64,000 nt of DNA from Jiella avicenniae. Its GTDB lineage: Bacteria; Pseudomonadota; Alphaproteobacteria; Rhizobiales; Rhizobiaceae. The notes under the pieces were generated by a model. That model did not search any database and was not told the DNA's origin. It worked only from the letters and a program-made list of their open reading frames with translations. The stretch spans positions 1-64,000 of the forward strand of contig NZ_JAJUWU010000017.1 in assembly GCF_021390325.1 (NCBI RefSeq), given 5' to 3'. This document shows positions 30,669 to 39,962 of the stretch, piece by piece. The position numbers and the translations under genes are program-made. The stretch's first letter is position 1, and the number at the start of each line of letters is the position of its first letter.

Positions 30669-31648
30669 GCGGCGGGCCGACCATCGCGAGACTCGGCGGA
30701 GACCGTCTCCCGGAGGAACTGCGCGGCGGGGTGGTTGCGATCGGCAATTTCGACGGCGTCCATCGCGGCCATCAGGCGGTGCTCGGCACCGCCCGCGACA
30801 TCGCCCGGGCAGAAGCGAGACCGCTGGTCTGCCTGACCTTCGAGCCGCATCCGCGCACCGTCTTCGATCCCGCCAAGCCGGTGCCACGGCTGACGCCGGC
30901 GCCGATCCGCGCGAGGCTGCTCGGGGCGCTCGGCTTCGGCGCGGTGGTCGAGCAGGACTTTACCAGGAGCTTCGCCGGCATGGAGCCGGACGACTTCGTC
31001 CGCCGCGTACTGGTGGAGGGGCTGGCGGCCGCCCATGTCGTCGCCGGCTTCGATTTCCACTACGGCCGCAAGCGGGGCGGGACGCCGCAGACGTTGATTG
31101 CGGCCGGCGAGCGCCATGGCTTCGGCGCCACCCTCGTGCCGGCGAGGCGCGATGCGGGCGGCGAGACGATTTCCTCCAGCCGCATCCGCGGCCTGCTTGA
31201 AGTCGGCGACGTGACCCGAGCGGCGGAGCTGCTGAATTACCGCTGGACGATCGGCGGCGAGGTGCGGCGAGGCCAGCAGATCGGCCGAACGCTGGGCTAT
31301 CCGACCGCCAACATCACCCTCGTTCCCGACACGATGCTGAAATTCGGTATCTATGCCGTCCGCCTGCGCCGGGCCGACGGTTCGCTGCATGACGGCGTCG
31401 CGAGCTTCGGCCGCCGCCCGACCTTCGACAATGGTGCGGCGCTCTTCGAGACGTTCCTCTTCGACTTTTCCGGCGATCTCTACGGCGAGACGATCACCGT
31501 CTCGATCTTCGCGTTCCTGCGTGGCGAGGAGAAGTTCGACGGCATCGCCGCACTGATCGCCCAGATGGACCGGGATTCGCAAAACGCCCGGGCGGCGCTC
31601 GCCGCGGCTACCCCGCTCGGCGATCTCGACCGGGCGATCGCGTTCTGA
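30665..31648 (+). CDS. ribF: Bifunctional riboflavin kinase/FAD synthetase RibF
   Basis: 327 residues. It phosphorylates riboflavin to FMN, then adenylylates FMN to FAD. The N-terminal FMN adenylyltransferase domain (~15-190) has AIGNFDGVHRGHQAV (HxGH-type nucleotide site) and ISSSRIRGLLEVGDV. The C-terminal riboflavin kinase domain (~200-320) has GQQIGRTLGYPTANI and FGRRPTFDNGAALFETFLFDF. Its start overlaps the HAD gene and its last 41 bp overlap a convergent small gene. Confidence 0.96.
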   Translation: MSGGPTIARLGGDRLPEELRGGVVAIGNFDGVHRGHQAVLGTARDIARAEARPLVCLTFEPHPRTVFDPAKPVPRLTPAPIRARLLGALGFGAVVEQDFTRSFAGMEPDDFVRRVLVEGLAAAHVVAGFDFHYGRKRGGTPQTLIAAGERHGFGATLVPARRDAGGETISSSRIRGLLEVGDVTRAAELLNYRWTIGGEVRRGQQIGRTLGYPTANITLVPDTMLKFGIYAVRLRRADGSLHDGVASFGRRPTFDNGAALFETFLFDFSGDLYGETITVSIFAFLRGEEKFDGIAALIAQMDRDSQNARAALAAATPLGDLDRAIAF

Positions 31649-31889
31649 CCAAGGCATCGTCGTCGGGTGTCGCCTGGCCGGTCATCAGGGCAATGCCGAT
31701 CTGCACGCTGGAAAAGGTCAGACCCAGAAAATAGACGACGAGGCAGGCGGCGAGGAGCCCGGCGTCGGAGGCGCGGAGCACCGTTCCAAAACCCGCGGTG
31801 TCGGTGAAGACGAGCGCTGCGACGAGAAGCGCGGCGGCCGAAAAGCCGACGACGACGTGGCGGACCAGAAATCGCAACAGTGCTGGCAT
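31608..31889 (-). CDS. Small inner-membrane protein of unknown function
   Basis: 93 residues with two clear membrane helices (VVVGFSAAALLVAALVF and LLAACLVVYFLGLTFSSVQIG), a short basic N-terminus (LLRFLVRHV) and a polar C-terminal tail. The last 41 bp lie under the 3' end of ribF on the other strand; the tail encoded there (TRSPGRDRRAG) is probably of little importance. Similar short two-helix proteins occur in this neighbourhood in other rhizobia (general recollection, not a search). No function known. Confidence 0.68.
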   Translation of the reverse strand: MPALLRFLVRHVVVGFSAAALLVAALVFTDTAGFGTVLRASDAGLLAACLVVYFLGLTFSSVQIGIALMTGQATPDDDALVRTRSPGRDRRAG

Positions 31890-32221
31890 GGTCTTCCACC
31901 CTTTGCCGAGACGTCGACGCGAGGATCCCGGCGCCCTGAGCCGCAGGTTCGTCGAAGCACAAATTTAGTCGAGCTTGCGAGGCAGGGCGAGGGGCTTTGC
32001 CCGCAACGGCCCCGGCCGAGCGTTCTTTTCATCCCGGCGCGGACTTGCTAAAGCCGGCCACCATGTTGGCACGACAGATCGTCTCGAACGGTTGGCGAAT
32101 TAGTCGCCCGGCCTTCCGGCAAGCCTGACGGGTTTGCGGAGGGACCGGGCCCTTTCGCTTTTCAACGCTCATTCTCTCCCGCCGCCGCTCGAGATTTTCG
32201 CGGCCGCAACAGGACTGCATC
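31890..32221. other. 332-bp gap before ileS
   Basis: No gene. It is divergent between the small membrane protein and ileS, so it should carry both promoters. No T-box, riboswitch or tRNA-like structure was recognised. Confidence 0.35.
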
Positions 32222-35200
32222 ATGACCGACGAGACGAAGACCGCAGCCGCCGACGCCATCGACTACGCCAAGACCCTGTTTCTGCCCGAGACCCAGTTCC
32301 CGATGCGCGCCGGCCTGCCCAAGGCCGAGCCGGAGTGGCTGGCGAAGTGGGACGGGATGGATCTCTACGGCAAGCTCAGGCAGGCCTCCGAGGGGCGGCC
32401 GAAATACGTCCTTCACGACGGCCCGCCCTATGCCAACGGCAACCTCCACATCGGGCACGCGCTGAACAAGATCCTCAAGGACGTCATCAACCGCTCCTTC
32501 CAGATGCGCGGCTATGACGCGAACTACGTCCCCGGCTGGGACTGTCACGGCCTGCCGATCGAATGGAAGATCGAGGAACAGTACCGGGCGAAGGGCAAGA
32601 ACAAGGACGAGATCGAGGTCAACGAATTCCGCCGGGAATGCCGCGACTTCGCCACCCATTGGGTGGGCGTCCAGACCGAGGAGTTCCGCCGTCTCGGCGT
32701 CGAGGGCGACTTCAAGAACCCCTATCTGACCATGAATTTTCAGGCCGAGTCGGTCATCGCCGGCGAGCTGTTGAAATTCGCCATGTCCGGCCAGCTCTAT
32801 CGCGGGTCGAAGCCGGTGATGTGGTCGGTGGTGGAAAGGACGGCGCTGGCGGAGGCCGAGGTCGAGTATCACGACCACGAGTCGGATACGATCTGGGCTG
32901 CCTTCCCGGTCCGCGGCGATGGCGCTCTGGCCGGCGCGTCCGTGGTCATCTGGACGACCACGCCCTGGACCATCCCCGGCAACCGCGCGATCGCCTTCTC
33001 GCCGCGCATCGCCTATGGCGTCTATGAAGTGACCGCGCCGGAGGATGTGGACAATCCGCGATGGGCGAAGGAGGGCGAGCGTTACGTCCTCGCCGAAGCG
33101 CTGGCCGCCGACGTCTTCGCCAAGGCTCGGGTGCCGGAAGGCGGCTGGCGGAAGCTGGCCGAAGTCTCCGCCGCCGATCTCCGGGGCCTTGTCGCCGACC
33201 ACCCGCTGAAAGGCTGGGCGGCCACCTCCCCCTTGTGGGGAGGTCCGAGAGCCGAAGGCGATCGGGGTGGGGGTGATGCTGCTGCGCCTGTTTCGGGCGA
33301 TCCTACACGTCTGTCAGTGCAGGACCCCCACCCTCAATCCCTCCCCACAAGGGGGAGGGAGGTTTCGGCGCCCTATTCCTTCCCCGTCCCGCTCATCGCC
33401 GGCGACCACGTCACCGACGAGGCCGGCACCGGCTTCGTCCACACCGCGCCCGGTCACGGCCGCGAGGATTTCGACGCCTGGATGGACATGCGCCGCGATC
33501 TCGAAGCGCGCGGCATCGACACGCAGATCCCCTTCACCGTCGACGACGACGGCTTCTACACCAACGACGCGCCGGGTTTCGGGCCGGATGCGCCCGAGGG
33601 GCCGGCGCGCGTCATCGACGACAAGGGCAAGAAGGGCGACGCCAACAAGCGCGTCATCGACGCTTTGATCGCCGCCGGCAACCTCCTCGCCCGCGGTCGG
33701 CTGAAGCATTCCTATCCGCATTCCTGGCGCTCGAAGAAGCCGGTGATCTTCCGCAACACGCCGCAGTGGTTCGTCCATATGGACAAGAATCTGGGCGGGT
33801 ACGGGCTGGAGGGCGCGGCGCTGATCTCCCCCTCGAGGGGGGAGATTGGCACGTCCGCAAACGCCGAAGACACCCTCCGCTCCCGCGCCCTTCGGGCCAT
33901 CGACGACACCCGCTTCGTCCCGGCCTCCGGCCAGAACCGGCTGCGCGGCATGATCGCCGACCGGCCGGACTGGGTGCTGTCGCGCCAGCGCGCCTGGGGC
34001 GTGCCGATCTGCGTCTTCGTCGACGAGGCCGGCAACCTTTTGAATGACGAGGCGGTGAACGAGCGCATCCTTCGGGCCTTCGCGGAGGAGGGCGCCGACG
34101 CCTGGTTCGCCGACGGCGCCAAGGAGCGTTTCCTCGGCAACGAGCACGACGGGGCGAAGTGGACCATGGTCCGCGACATTCTCGACGTGTGGTTCGATTC
34201 CGGTTCGACCCACGCCTTCTGCCTGGAAAAGCGGCCCGATCTGAAATGGCCGGCGGACCTTTATCTCGAAGGCTCCGACCAGCATCGCGGCTGGTTCCAT
34301 TCCTCGCTGCTGGAAAGCTGCGGCACCAGGGGCCGCGCGCCCTACGACGCCGTCCTCACCCATGGCTTCGTCATGGACGAGGAGGGGCGCAAGATGTCGA
34401 AGTCGCTCGGCAACGTCGTCACCCCGCAGGAGGTGATCAAGCAGTCCGGCGCCGACATTCTCCGCCTCTGGGTGGTCAGTTCCGACTATTCGGAGGATCT
34501 GCGCCTCGGCAAGACGATCCTCCAGACCAACGTCGACAGCTATCGCAAGCTCAGAAACACCATCCGCTGGATGCTCGGCACGCTCGCCCATGACGAGGGG
34601 GAGACGGTGCCTCTTGCTGAAATGCCCGAACTCGAGCGGCTGATGCTCCACCGCATCGCCGAACTCGACGAGGTCGTCGCCAAGGGCTACGACGCCTTCG
34701 ACTTCAAGCGCATCGCGCGGGCGCTCACCGACTTCGTGGTCGTCGAACTCTCCGCCTTCTATTTCGACGTCCGCAAGGATGCACTTTACTGCGATCCGCT
34801 GTCGTCGGCGAAGCGCAAGGCGGCCCTGCAGGTGGTGCGGACGCTCTTCGACCATCTCGTCACCTGGCTCGCGCCGATGCTGCCCTTCACCATGGAGGAG
34901 GCCTGGCTGCAGCGCTATCCGAACGCGGAGTCGGTGCATCTCGAACAGTTCCGCACCGTCGATCCGGCCTGGAAGGACGAGGCGCTGGCGGCCCGCTGGC
35001 AGGCGATCCGCCGGGTCCGGCGCGTCGTCATGGGCGCGCTTGAGGAAAAGCGCCGCGACAAGGTCATCGGCTCGTCGCTGGAAGCCTGGCCGACGGTCCA
35101 TGTCGCCGATGCCGACACCCGGGCGCTCGTCGCCGCCTCCGATTTCGCCGAGATCTGCATCACTTCCGGCATCGAGATCTCGGGCGAGCCGGCGCCGGCG

Positions 35201-35386
35201 GACGCCTTCACCCTTGCCGACACGCCCGGCGTCGCCGTCGCCTTCGCCAAGGCGGAAGGGACGAAATGCGCCCGCTCCTGGAAGATCACCGGGGACGTCG
35301 GCTCGGACCCGGATTACCCCGACGTCTCCGCCCGCGACGCCGAAGCGCTACGGGAACTCGAGGCGGCGGGGCGTCTGGCGGCCTGA
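32222..35386 (+). CDS. ileS: Isoleucyl-tRNA synthetase with two in-frame palindrome inserts
   Basis: Class I synthetase charging tRNA-Ile, 1054 residues, longer than the ~970 usual in this order (family knowledge). The Rossmann fold has HIGH as HIGH at 76-79 and KMSKS at 724-728; [16 protein letters not shown] is the editing-site strand, and AWGVPICVF follows. The extra length is explained by two inserts, about residues 335-383 (between HPLKGWA and [13 protein letters not shown]) and about 525-548 (between MDKNLG and [15 protein letters not shown]). Each is encoded by a palindromic repeat element, and both keep the frame. The C-terminus shows no CxxC zinc motif. No lspA follows, unlike the E. 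coli ribF-ileS-lspA order. Confidence 0.97.
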   Translation: MTDETKTAAADAIDYAKTLFLPETQFPMRAGLPKAEPEWLAKWDGMDLYGKLRQASEGRPKYVLHDGPPYANGNLHIGHALNKILKDVINRSFQMRGYDANYVPGWDCHGLPIEWKIEEQYRAKGKNKDEIEVNEFRRECRDFATHWVGVQTEEFRRLGVEGDFKNPYLTMNFQAESVIAGELLKFAMSGQLYRGSKPVMWSVVERTALAEAEVEYHDHESDTIWAAFPVRGDGALAGASVVIWTTTPWTIPGNRAIAFSPRIAYGVYEVTAPEDVDNPRWAKEGERYVLAEALAADVFAKARVPEGGWRKLAEVSAADLRGLVADHPLKGWAATSPLWGGPRAEGDRGGGDAAAPVSGDPTRLSVQDPHPQSLPTRGREVSAPYSFPVPLIAGDHVTDEAGTGFVHTAPGHGREDFDAWMDMRRDLEARGIDTQIPFTVDDDGFYTNDAPGFGPDAPEGPARVIDDKGKKGDANKRVIDALIAAGNLLARGRLKHSYPHSWRSKKPVIFRNTPQWFVHMDKNLGGYGLEGAALISPSRGEIGTSANAEDTLRSRALRAIDDTRFVPASGQNRLRGMIADRPDWVLSRQRAWGVPICVFVDEAGNLLNDEAVNERILRAFAEEGADAWFADGAKERFLGNEHDGAKWTMVRDILDVWFDSGSTHAFCLEKRPDLKWPADLYLEGSDQHRGWFHSSLLESCGTRGRAPYDAVLTHGFVMDEEGRKMSKSLGNVVTPQEVIKQSGADILRLWVVSSDYSEDLRLGKTILQTNVDSYRKLRNTIRWMLGTLAHDEGETVPLAEMPELERLMLHRIAELDEVVAKGYDAFDFKRIARALTDFVVVELSAFYFDVRKDALYCDPLSSAKRKAALQVVRTLFDHLVTWLAPMLPFTMEEAWLQRYPNAESVHLEQFRTVDPAWKDEALAARWQAIRRVRRVVMGALEEKRRDKVIGSSLEAWPTVHVADADTRALVAASDFAEICITSGIEISGEPAPADAFTLADTPGVAVAFAKAEGTKCARSWKITGDVGSDPDYPDVSARDAEALRELEAAGRLAA
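33222..33368. repeat. Palindromic element inserted in frame in ileS (first)
   Basis: About 147 bp. The left end is a hairpin ACCTCCCC-CTTGT-GGGGAGGT (33224-33244); the right end is CCCTCCCC-ACAAG-GGGGAGGG (33339-33359). The two ends, with their inner GGGTGGGGGT/ACCCCCACCC stretches, are inverted copies of each other. This is the structure of a dispersed RIME-like repeat. It encodes ~49 residues rich in Gly, Pro and Arg with no counterpart in other IleS proteins. Confidence 0.8.
33796..33868. repeat. Palindromic element inserted in frame in ileS (second)
   Basis: About 72 bp around the hairpin ATCTCCCCC-TCGA-GGGGGGAGAT (33824-33846), the same core as the intergenic copy at 19422. It encodes ~24 residues ([16 protein letters not shown]) absent from other IleS. 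The exact ends are estimated from where conserved protein sequence resumes. Confidence 0.72.
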
Positions 35387-35771
35387 CGTCGTTTCGGCCG
35401 CCGCATCGGCAAATTGCGGCGGCCGGCCCGAAGGCTTCTCCCGGCGACGATTTTCGGCAATTCCCCTGGGTCATGCCCGGAATTCGCCGGATTTGGGTGC
35501 CATTGGGGCGAGTGTCGCAGAAACGGGCTTGGCCTTTGGCCTGGTTCCGCCTATGCAACCGGGGCCGGCACGTTCTTAGGGGGAACGGACCGGCTGCAAG
35601 ACGAATGGGACGCGCGAGCCCCCGTGCCGGACGCCTGAAGAGCGTCCGTGCCGAACGGGGAGAGGAACGTCGGTCGACCGATGGCTTCCTCGCCGCAGCG
35701 TCGATTTCGAGGGGCTCGAGGGGGCATGGCCAATGACGGCCCTGCCGACCGCATGAGGGGGACGTATCGTC
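35387..35771. other. 385-bp gap after ileS with a strong hairpin
   Basis: No gene. A perfect 10-bp stem GGCCGCCGCA/TGCGGCGGCC with a 9-base loop (35396-35424) starts 9 bp after the ileS stop. It lacks a T-run, so it is only a possible terminator or 3'-end stabiliser. The rest must contain the lipoprotein promoter. Confidence 0.5.
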
Positions 35772-36455
35772 ATGATGCCGAACACCGCCCGCAAGGGGGT
35801 TGCTGCAGCCATATTGGTGATCGGGTGCCTGTCGCTCGTCGGCTGCCTCGGCCCGACCTACGGAACCGGCAAGTCGCAGGGCGAAACGCTCTTCGACGAC
35901 ATGAACAATTTCGTGTCTCTCGGTGGCGACGATGAAGGCAAGAAGGTCGCCTACACCCCGCGTCCCGAACTGGTGAAGCCGGAGAGCACCACCGTCCTGC
36001 CGCAACCGCAGGTCGCCCGCAACACGACGGGCGATCCAGACTGGCCGGAGTCGCCCGAAGAGCGCTCGGCGCGCATTCGGGCCGCGGCCTATCAGGGCGA
36101 CGGTCCGCTGCCGGCCGAGTTCGCCACGAAGCGCAAGGAAGGCGTGACGCAGGAATATCTCGACCGGACCGGCGGCGGCAGCTTCGACTTCAACAAGAAC
36201 AGCGACGACGCCGGCGTTCTCTCTCCGGCGCAGATGGAAAGCCGCAGCGAGCTGATCAAGAAGCGGCTCGCCGAACAGAAGCAGGGCAGTCCGACCCAGC
36301 GCCGCTACCTGTCCGAGCCGCCGATCAAGTATCGCGAGCCGGCTGCGACGGCGCCGGTCGGCGATCCAGGCGAGGACGAAGAAGTCAAGCAGCGGCGCCT
36401 GCGCGGCAACGGTCCGGGCCTCCTCGACAAGGTCGGCGATCTCCTGCCCTTCTGA
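35772..36455 (+). CDS. Lipoprotein of unknown function
   Basis: 227 residues. A lipoprotein signal with lipobox LVGC (Cys ~25) follows AAAILVIGCLS. The mature part is polar and low in hydrophobic residues (SPEERSARIRAAAYQGDG, GGGSFDFNKNSDDAG, RSELIKKRLAEQKQG) and looks largely disordered, ending in LLDKVGDLLPF. The type is a conserved alphaproteobacterial envelope protein next to the M16/tadA genes; no function is known. tadA converges on it with a 41-bp gap. Confidence 0.82.
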   Translation: MMPNTARKGVAAAILVIGCLSLVGCLGPTYGTGKSQGETLFDDMNNFVSLGGDDEGKKVAYTPRPELVKPESTTVLPQPQVARNTTGDPDWPESPEERSARIRAAAYQGDGPLPAEFATKRKEGVTQEYLDRTGGGSFDFNKNSDDAGVLSPAQMESRSELIKKRLAEQKQGSPTQRRYLSEPPIKYREPAATAPVGDPGEDEEVKQRRLRGNGPGLLDKVGDLLPF

Positions 36456-36496
36456 CGCGCGCTCGTCGACCGGGTGACCGGGATCGGACCGGTGGA

Positions 36497-36943
36497 TCAG
36501 CGCCTTTCGGCGAAGAAGCGGCGCAGAAGTGCGGTGCTCGCCGTCTCGGCAATGCCAGAATAGACCTCCGGCGCGTGATGACAGGTCGGTTGCGAATAAA
36601 AGCGCGGCCCGTTTTCGACGGCGCCGCCTTTTTCGTCCGAGGCCCCGAAATAAAGCCGGCGGATGCGCGCGAAGGAGATCGCCGCTGCGCACATGGCGCA
36701 GGGCTCCAGCGTCACGTAGAGATCGCAGCCCGTCAGCCGCTGGTCGCCGAGGTCCGCACAGGCGAGCCGGATCGCGACGATTTCGGCATGAGCAGTCGGG
36801 TCCGCCCGCACGATCGTTTCGTTGCCCGCCGCCGCGATCACCGCGCCGTCCCGCACGATCACCGCGCCGATCGGCACTTCGCCGCGCCTTGCCGCACGTT
36901 CGGCCTGTTCGAGGGCGAGATCCATGAAATTGCGGCGGGTCAT
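36497..36943 (-). CDS. tadA: tRNA(adenine34) deaminase TadA
   Basis: 148-residue zinc enzyme that converts the wobble A34 of tRNA-Arg(ACG) to inosine. HAEIVAI gives the zinc His and catalytic Glu, and PCAMCAAA gives the two zinc Cys residues. RGEVPIGAVIV and RRLYFGASDEKGG flank them. An alternative in-frame start is 36925. It is divergent from the RluB-type gene. Confidence 0.96.
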   Translation of the reverse strand: MTRRNFMDLALEQAERAARRGEVPIGAVIVRDGAVIAAAGNETIVRADPTAHAEIVAIRLACADLGDQRLTGCDLYVTLEPCAMCAAAISFARIRRLYFGASDEKGGAVENGPRFYSQPTCHHAPEVYSGIAETASTALLRRFFAERR

Positions 36944-37178
36944 CGGCAGATCGGTCTTACTCGGCGGTGCAAGCCTTGCTATAGCACTCGCAATCGATGA
37001 CGGAAGCCGCATCACGGCAGCACCTTCCCGGCAAGGGGCAGGGCGAAGCCCGAAGGGCGGGTGAATGCCGTGGCGTGCAGGCGCATTTCGCCCGCGGGCG
37101 AGGGACCGGCCAATCGGATCGGCAATTTGAGCGAGCGTCCGGGCCGAGACCCGTCGACGGCGCGCGACATTTGAAAGC

Positions 37179-39245
37179 ATGACGATGAGCGACGACGACA
37201 AGACGGGCGAGGGCCGCAAGCCGGGCAGGGGCGGTCCGAAACGGGGCGCCGGAGCGCCGAGTGGCGGCGGCAGGGGAAGGGGTCCGGCGGGCGGCGACAG
37301 GGGCGACAAGCCCCGGCGTGCGGCTCGCCCCGCCGGATCGACCGAGCCCCGTGCCTTTGGCGACCGGCCGCGCAAGCCCTTCGCCGGCAAGCGCGAGGGC
37401 GCCGGCGGCGACGCGAAGCCGAACGAGGGCAAGCCCTTCCGTGCGCGCGGTGAAGGCGGCAAGCCCTTCACCCCCAAAAGTCGCGGAATGTTCTCCCATG
37501 GCGGCGCCAGGACCGAGGACGGAAAGGCCGGCAAGCCAAAGAGCTACGGTCGCCGCAGCCACGACGCGGCAGCGGGCGAAGATGGCGAGCGCAAGGCGCG
37601 GCCGCTCGGCGCCGAGCGCCGCAACGATCGGGCGCCGGGCGGCAAGGACGCGGCCAAAGGCGGCTTTCGCAAGGAGCGCCCCGGCCGACCGGACGGTGCC
37701 GCGACGCCCGCCGGTGCGGCGACGGGCGGACGCGGCGACAAGCGCCCGCGCCGCGATGGCGGAGAAGCGGTCGCGTCTTCGGATGCCGGGGGCGATGCGG
37801 CGCTGACCATGCGGATCGCCCGGCGCCTCGCCCGCGCCGGCGTCGCCTCGCGGCGCGATGCGGAGGCGATGATCGCCGAGGGCCGCGTCTCGGTGAACGG
37901 CAAGGTGCTGGAGACGCCCGCCCTCGACGTCGGCCCGAAGGACAGGATCACCATCGACGGCGAGACGCTGCCGGCGATCGAGCGCACGCGCCTGTGGCTG
38001 TTCCACAAGCCGGCCGGCCTCGTCACCACCAACAAGGACCCGGAAGGCCGGCCGACCGTTTTCGACGGGCTGCCGGCCGAGATGCCGCGCGTCCTCACCA
38101 TCGGCCGCCTCGACATCAACACCGAGGGCCTCCTGCTGCTGACCAACGACGGCGGCCTCGCCCGGGTGCTGGAACTGCCTGCCACCGGCTGGCTGCGGCG
38201 CTACAGGGTCCGTGCCCATGGCGAGATCGATCAGGCGAGGCTCGACGAACTGCGCCAGGGCATCGCCATCGACGGCGTCTTCTACGGCGCCATCGAGGCG
38301 ACGCTCGATCGCGAGCAGGGCTCGAACGTCTGGATGACGCTCGGCCTGCGCGAAGGCAAGAACCGCGAGGTCAAGCGCGTGCTCGGCCATCTCGGCCTCG
38401 ACGTGAACCGGCTGATCCGTTTGTCCTACGGACCGTTCCAGCTCGCCGATCTGGCGGAGGGCGCGGTGCGGGAGATCCATGGCAAGACGCTGCGCGACCA
38501 GCTCGGGCCGCGGCTGATCGAGGAGGCCGGCGCCGATTTCGACGCGCCGATCGTCAACGCCTTCTCCAACCGGCCGGTCGAGACGGCGAAAGCGCCGCGC
38601 GCCAGGCCGGGCGAGGACAGGAAGCCCCGCGGCGAGAGCGCCCCCAACAAGAAGCGGCAGCGCGAGGAACGCCGCGAGGATGCCCTCGGCCGGCTCGATA
38701 CCCGGTCCGGCCGGCCGAGCCGCGCCAAGGGCGATGATCGCCCCGCCCGCGCTCAAGGTGCGTCGCCTCCGGCCCGTTCGGAAGGCGCGAACCGCCGCCC
38801 CGGGTCGGCAGGGGCCGGCAAGCCTTTCGGCGACGGGCCACGGCGCGGCCGCGGCGATGCCCGCGACGACAGCCGCGGGCCGAAGCGCTTCGATGGCGAC
38901 AAGCCGGCCCGAGGCGGCTCCGGCGCCGGGACGTTCGGCGATCGCAAATTCGCCGACAGGAAATCCGGCGGCAAGGGGTTCGGCGCAGGCAAGCCCGGCG
39001 GCGAGGCCGAGGAGCGACCGTCGCGGCCGGCTTCCGCCGGACGGCGGCTCTCGAACGTCTGGATCGCCCCCGGTGGCCGGCCGATGGGGCCGAAGAAGGC
39101 GGCCGGCGAAGAGGCGAGGGCCGCGCGGACCGACAAGCCGCGCGCCGTCGATCCGACGCAGCGGATGGGCAAGCGGCGCAGCGGGCCGAAGCCGACCGGC
39201 GGCGCGGCGGGCCCCGGCGGCCCGAAACGGCCGAAGAAGGGCTAG
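37179..39245 (+). CDS. RluB/RsuA-type rRNA pseudouridine synthase with long basic tails
   Basis: 688 residues with a central core at ~211-455. An S4 RNA-binding domain (MRIARRLARAGVASRRDAEA, residues 211-258) is followed by the synthase domain with catalytic Asp ~311 in GRLDINTEGLLLLTN and later GLREGKNREVKRVLGHLGL. Most likely it modifies 23S rRNA near position 2605 (RluB role), but RluE/RsuA-type targets cannot be excluded. Both tails (~210 and ~230 residues) are Lys/Arg/Gly-rich and disordered, probably RNA-binding. It is 6 bp upstream of rsmD, so cotranscribed. Confidence 0.92.
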   Translation: MTMSDDDKTGEGRKPGRGGPKRGAGAPSGGGRGRGPAGGDRGDKPRRAARPAGSTEPRAFGDRPRKPFAGKREGAGGDAKPNEGKPFRARGEGGKPFTPKSRGMFSHGGARTEDGKAGKPKSYGRRSHDAAAGEDGERKARPLGAERRNDRAPGGKDAAKGGFRKERPGRPDGAATPAGAATGGRGDKRPRRDGGEAVASSDAGGDAALTMRIARRLARAGVASRRDAEAMIAEGRVSVNGKVLETPALDVGPKDRITIDGETLPAIERTRLWLFHKPAGLVTTNKDPEGRPTVFDGLPAEMPRVLTIGRLDINTEGLLLLTNDGGLARVLELPATGWLRRYRVRAHGEIDQARLDELRQGIAIDGVFYGAIEATLDREQGSNVWMTLGLREGKNREVKRVLGHLGLDVNRLIRLSYGPFQLADLAEGAVREIHGKTLRDQLGPRLIEEAGADFDAPIVNAFSNRPVETAKAPRARPGEDRKPRGESAPNKKRQREERREDALGRLDTRSGRPSRAKGDDRPARAQGASPPARSEGANRRPGSAGAGKPFGDGPRRGRGDARDDSRGPKRFDGDKPARGGSGAGTFGDRKFADRKSGGKGFGAGKPGGEAEERPSRPASAGRRLSNVWIAPGGRPMGPKKAAGEEARAARTDKPRAVDPTQRMGKRRSGPKPTGGAAGPGGPKRPKKG

Positions 39246-39251
39246 GGCCGG

Positions 39252-39812
39252 ATGCGCATCGTCGGCGGCGAGTTCAAGGGCCGAAAGCTCACGGAACCGA
39301 AGAGCGACCGGATTCGCCCGACCACCGACCGCAACCGCGAGACGCTGTTCAACATCCTCGCCCACGGCAAGGCGTTCGAACTCGCCGACGCCCGCGTCCT
39401 CGATCTCTTCTCCGGCACCGGGGCCGTGGGCCTGGAGGCCCTGTCGCGCGGCGCGCGCTTCTGCCTCTTCGTCGAGGAGGACGCCGAGGCGCGCGGGATC
39501 GTCAGGGCCAACATGGAGGCCTTCGGCCTGAACGGCCGGGCGAAGATCTTCCGCCGCGACGCGACGAAGCTCGGCGTGCCGGGAACGATGGAGCCCTTCG
39601 ACATGCTCTTCGCCGATCCGCCCTACGGCAGGGGGCTCGGCGAGCAGGCCCTCGTCTCCGCCCGAGACGGCGGCTGGCTGAAGCCGGGTGCCCTGGCGGT
39701 GGTCGAAGAGGCCGCGGGCGCGGCCTTCGATCCGCCGGAGGGCTTCGAGCCCGTCGAGGAACGCGCGATGGGCGCGACGATCCTGCGATTTCTGCGGCTG
39801 GCGAGCCCATAA
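39252..39812 (+). CDS. rsmD: 16S rRNA (guanine966-N2)-methyltransferase RsmD
   Basis: 186-residue SAM enzyme acting on the assembling 30S subunit. MRIVGGEFKGRKL opens the protein; VLDLFSGTGAVGLEALSRGA is the SAM site; FADPPYGRGL holds the DPPY catalytic motif of N2/N6 methyltransferases. Coupled to the pseudouridine synthase gene, giving an rRNA-modification operon. Confidence 0.96.
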   Translation: MRIVGGEFKGRKLTEPKSDRIRPTTDRNRETLFNILAHGKAFELADARVLDLFSGTGAVGLEALSRGARFCLFVEEDAEARGIVRANMEAFGLNGRAKIFRRDATKLGVPGTMEPFDMLFADPPYGRGLGEQALVSARDGGWLKPGALAVVEEAAGAAFDPPEGFEPVEERAMGATILRFLRLASP

Positions 39813-39962
39813 ACTCGCCATTCTCCCCGGCCATATCACGGGCGGGTGCTCGGCTCGCCGGGGCGGGCCCGCGATCTAACGAAAGCGTAAGTGGTCACCG
39901 CGCACCGCCTCCGGCATAGTCGCCGGCAAATCGCCATCACGAAGACGAGGAATGACGACCAG

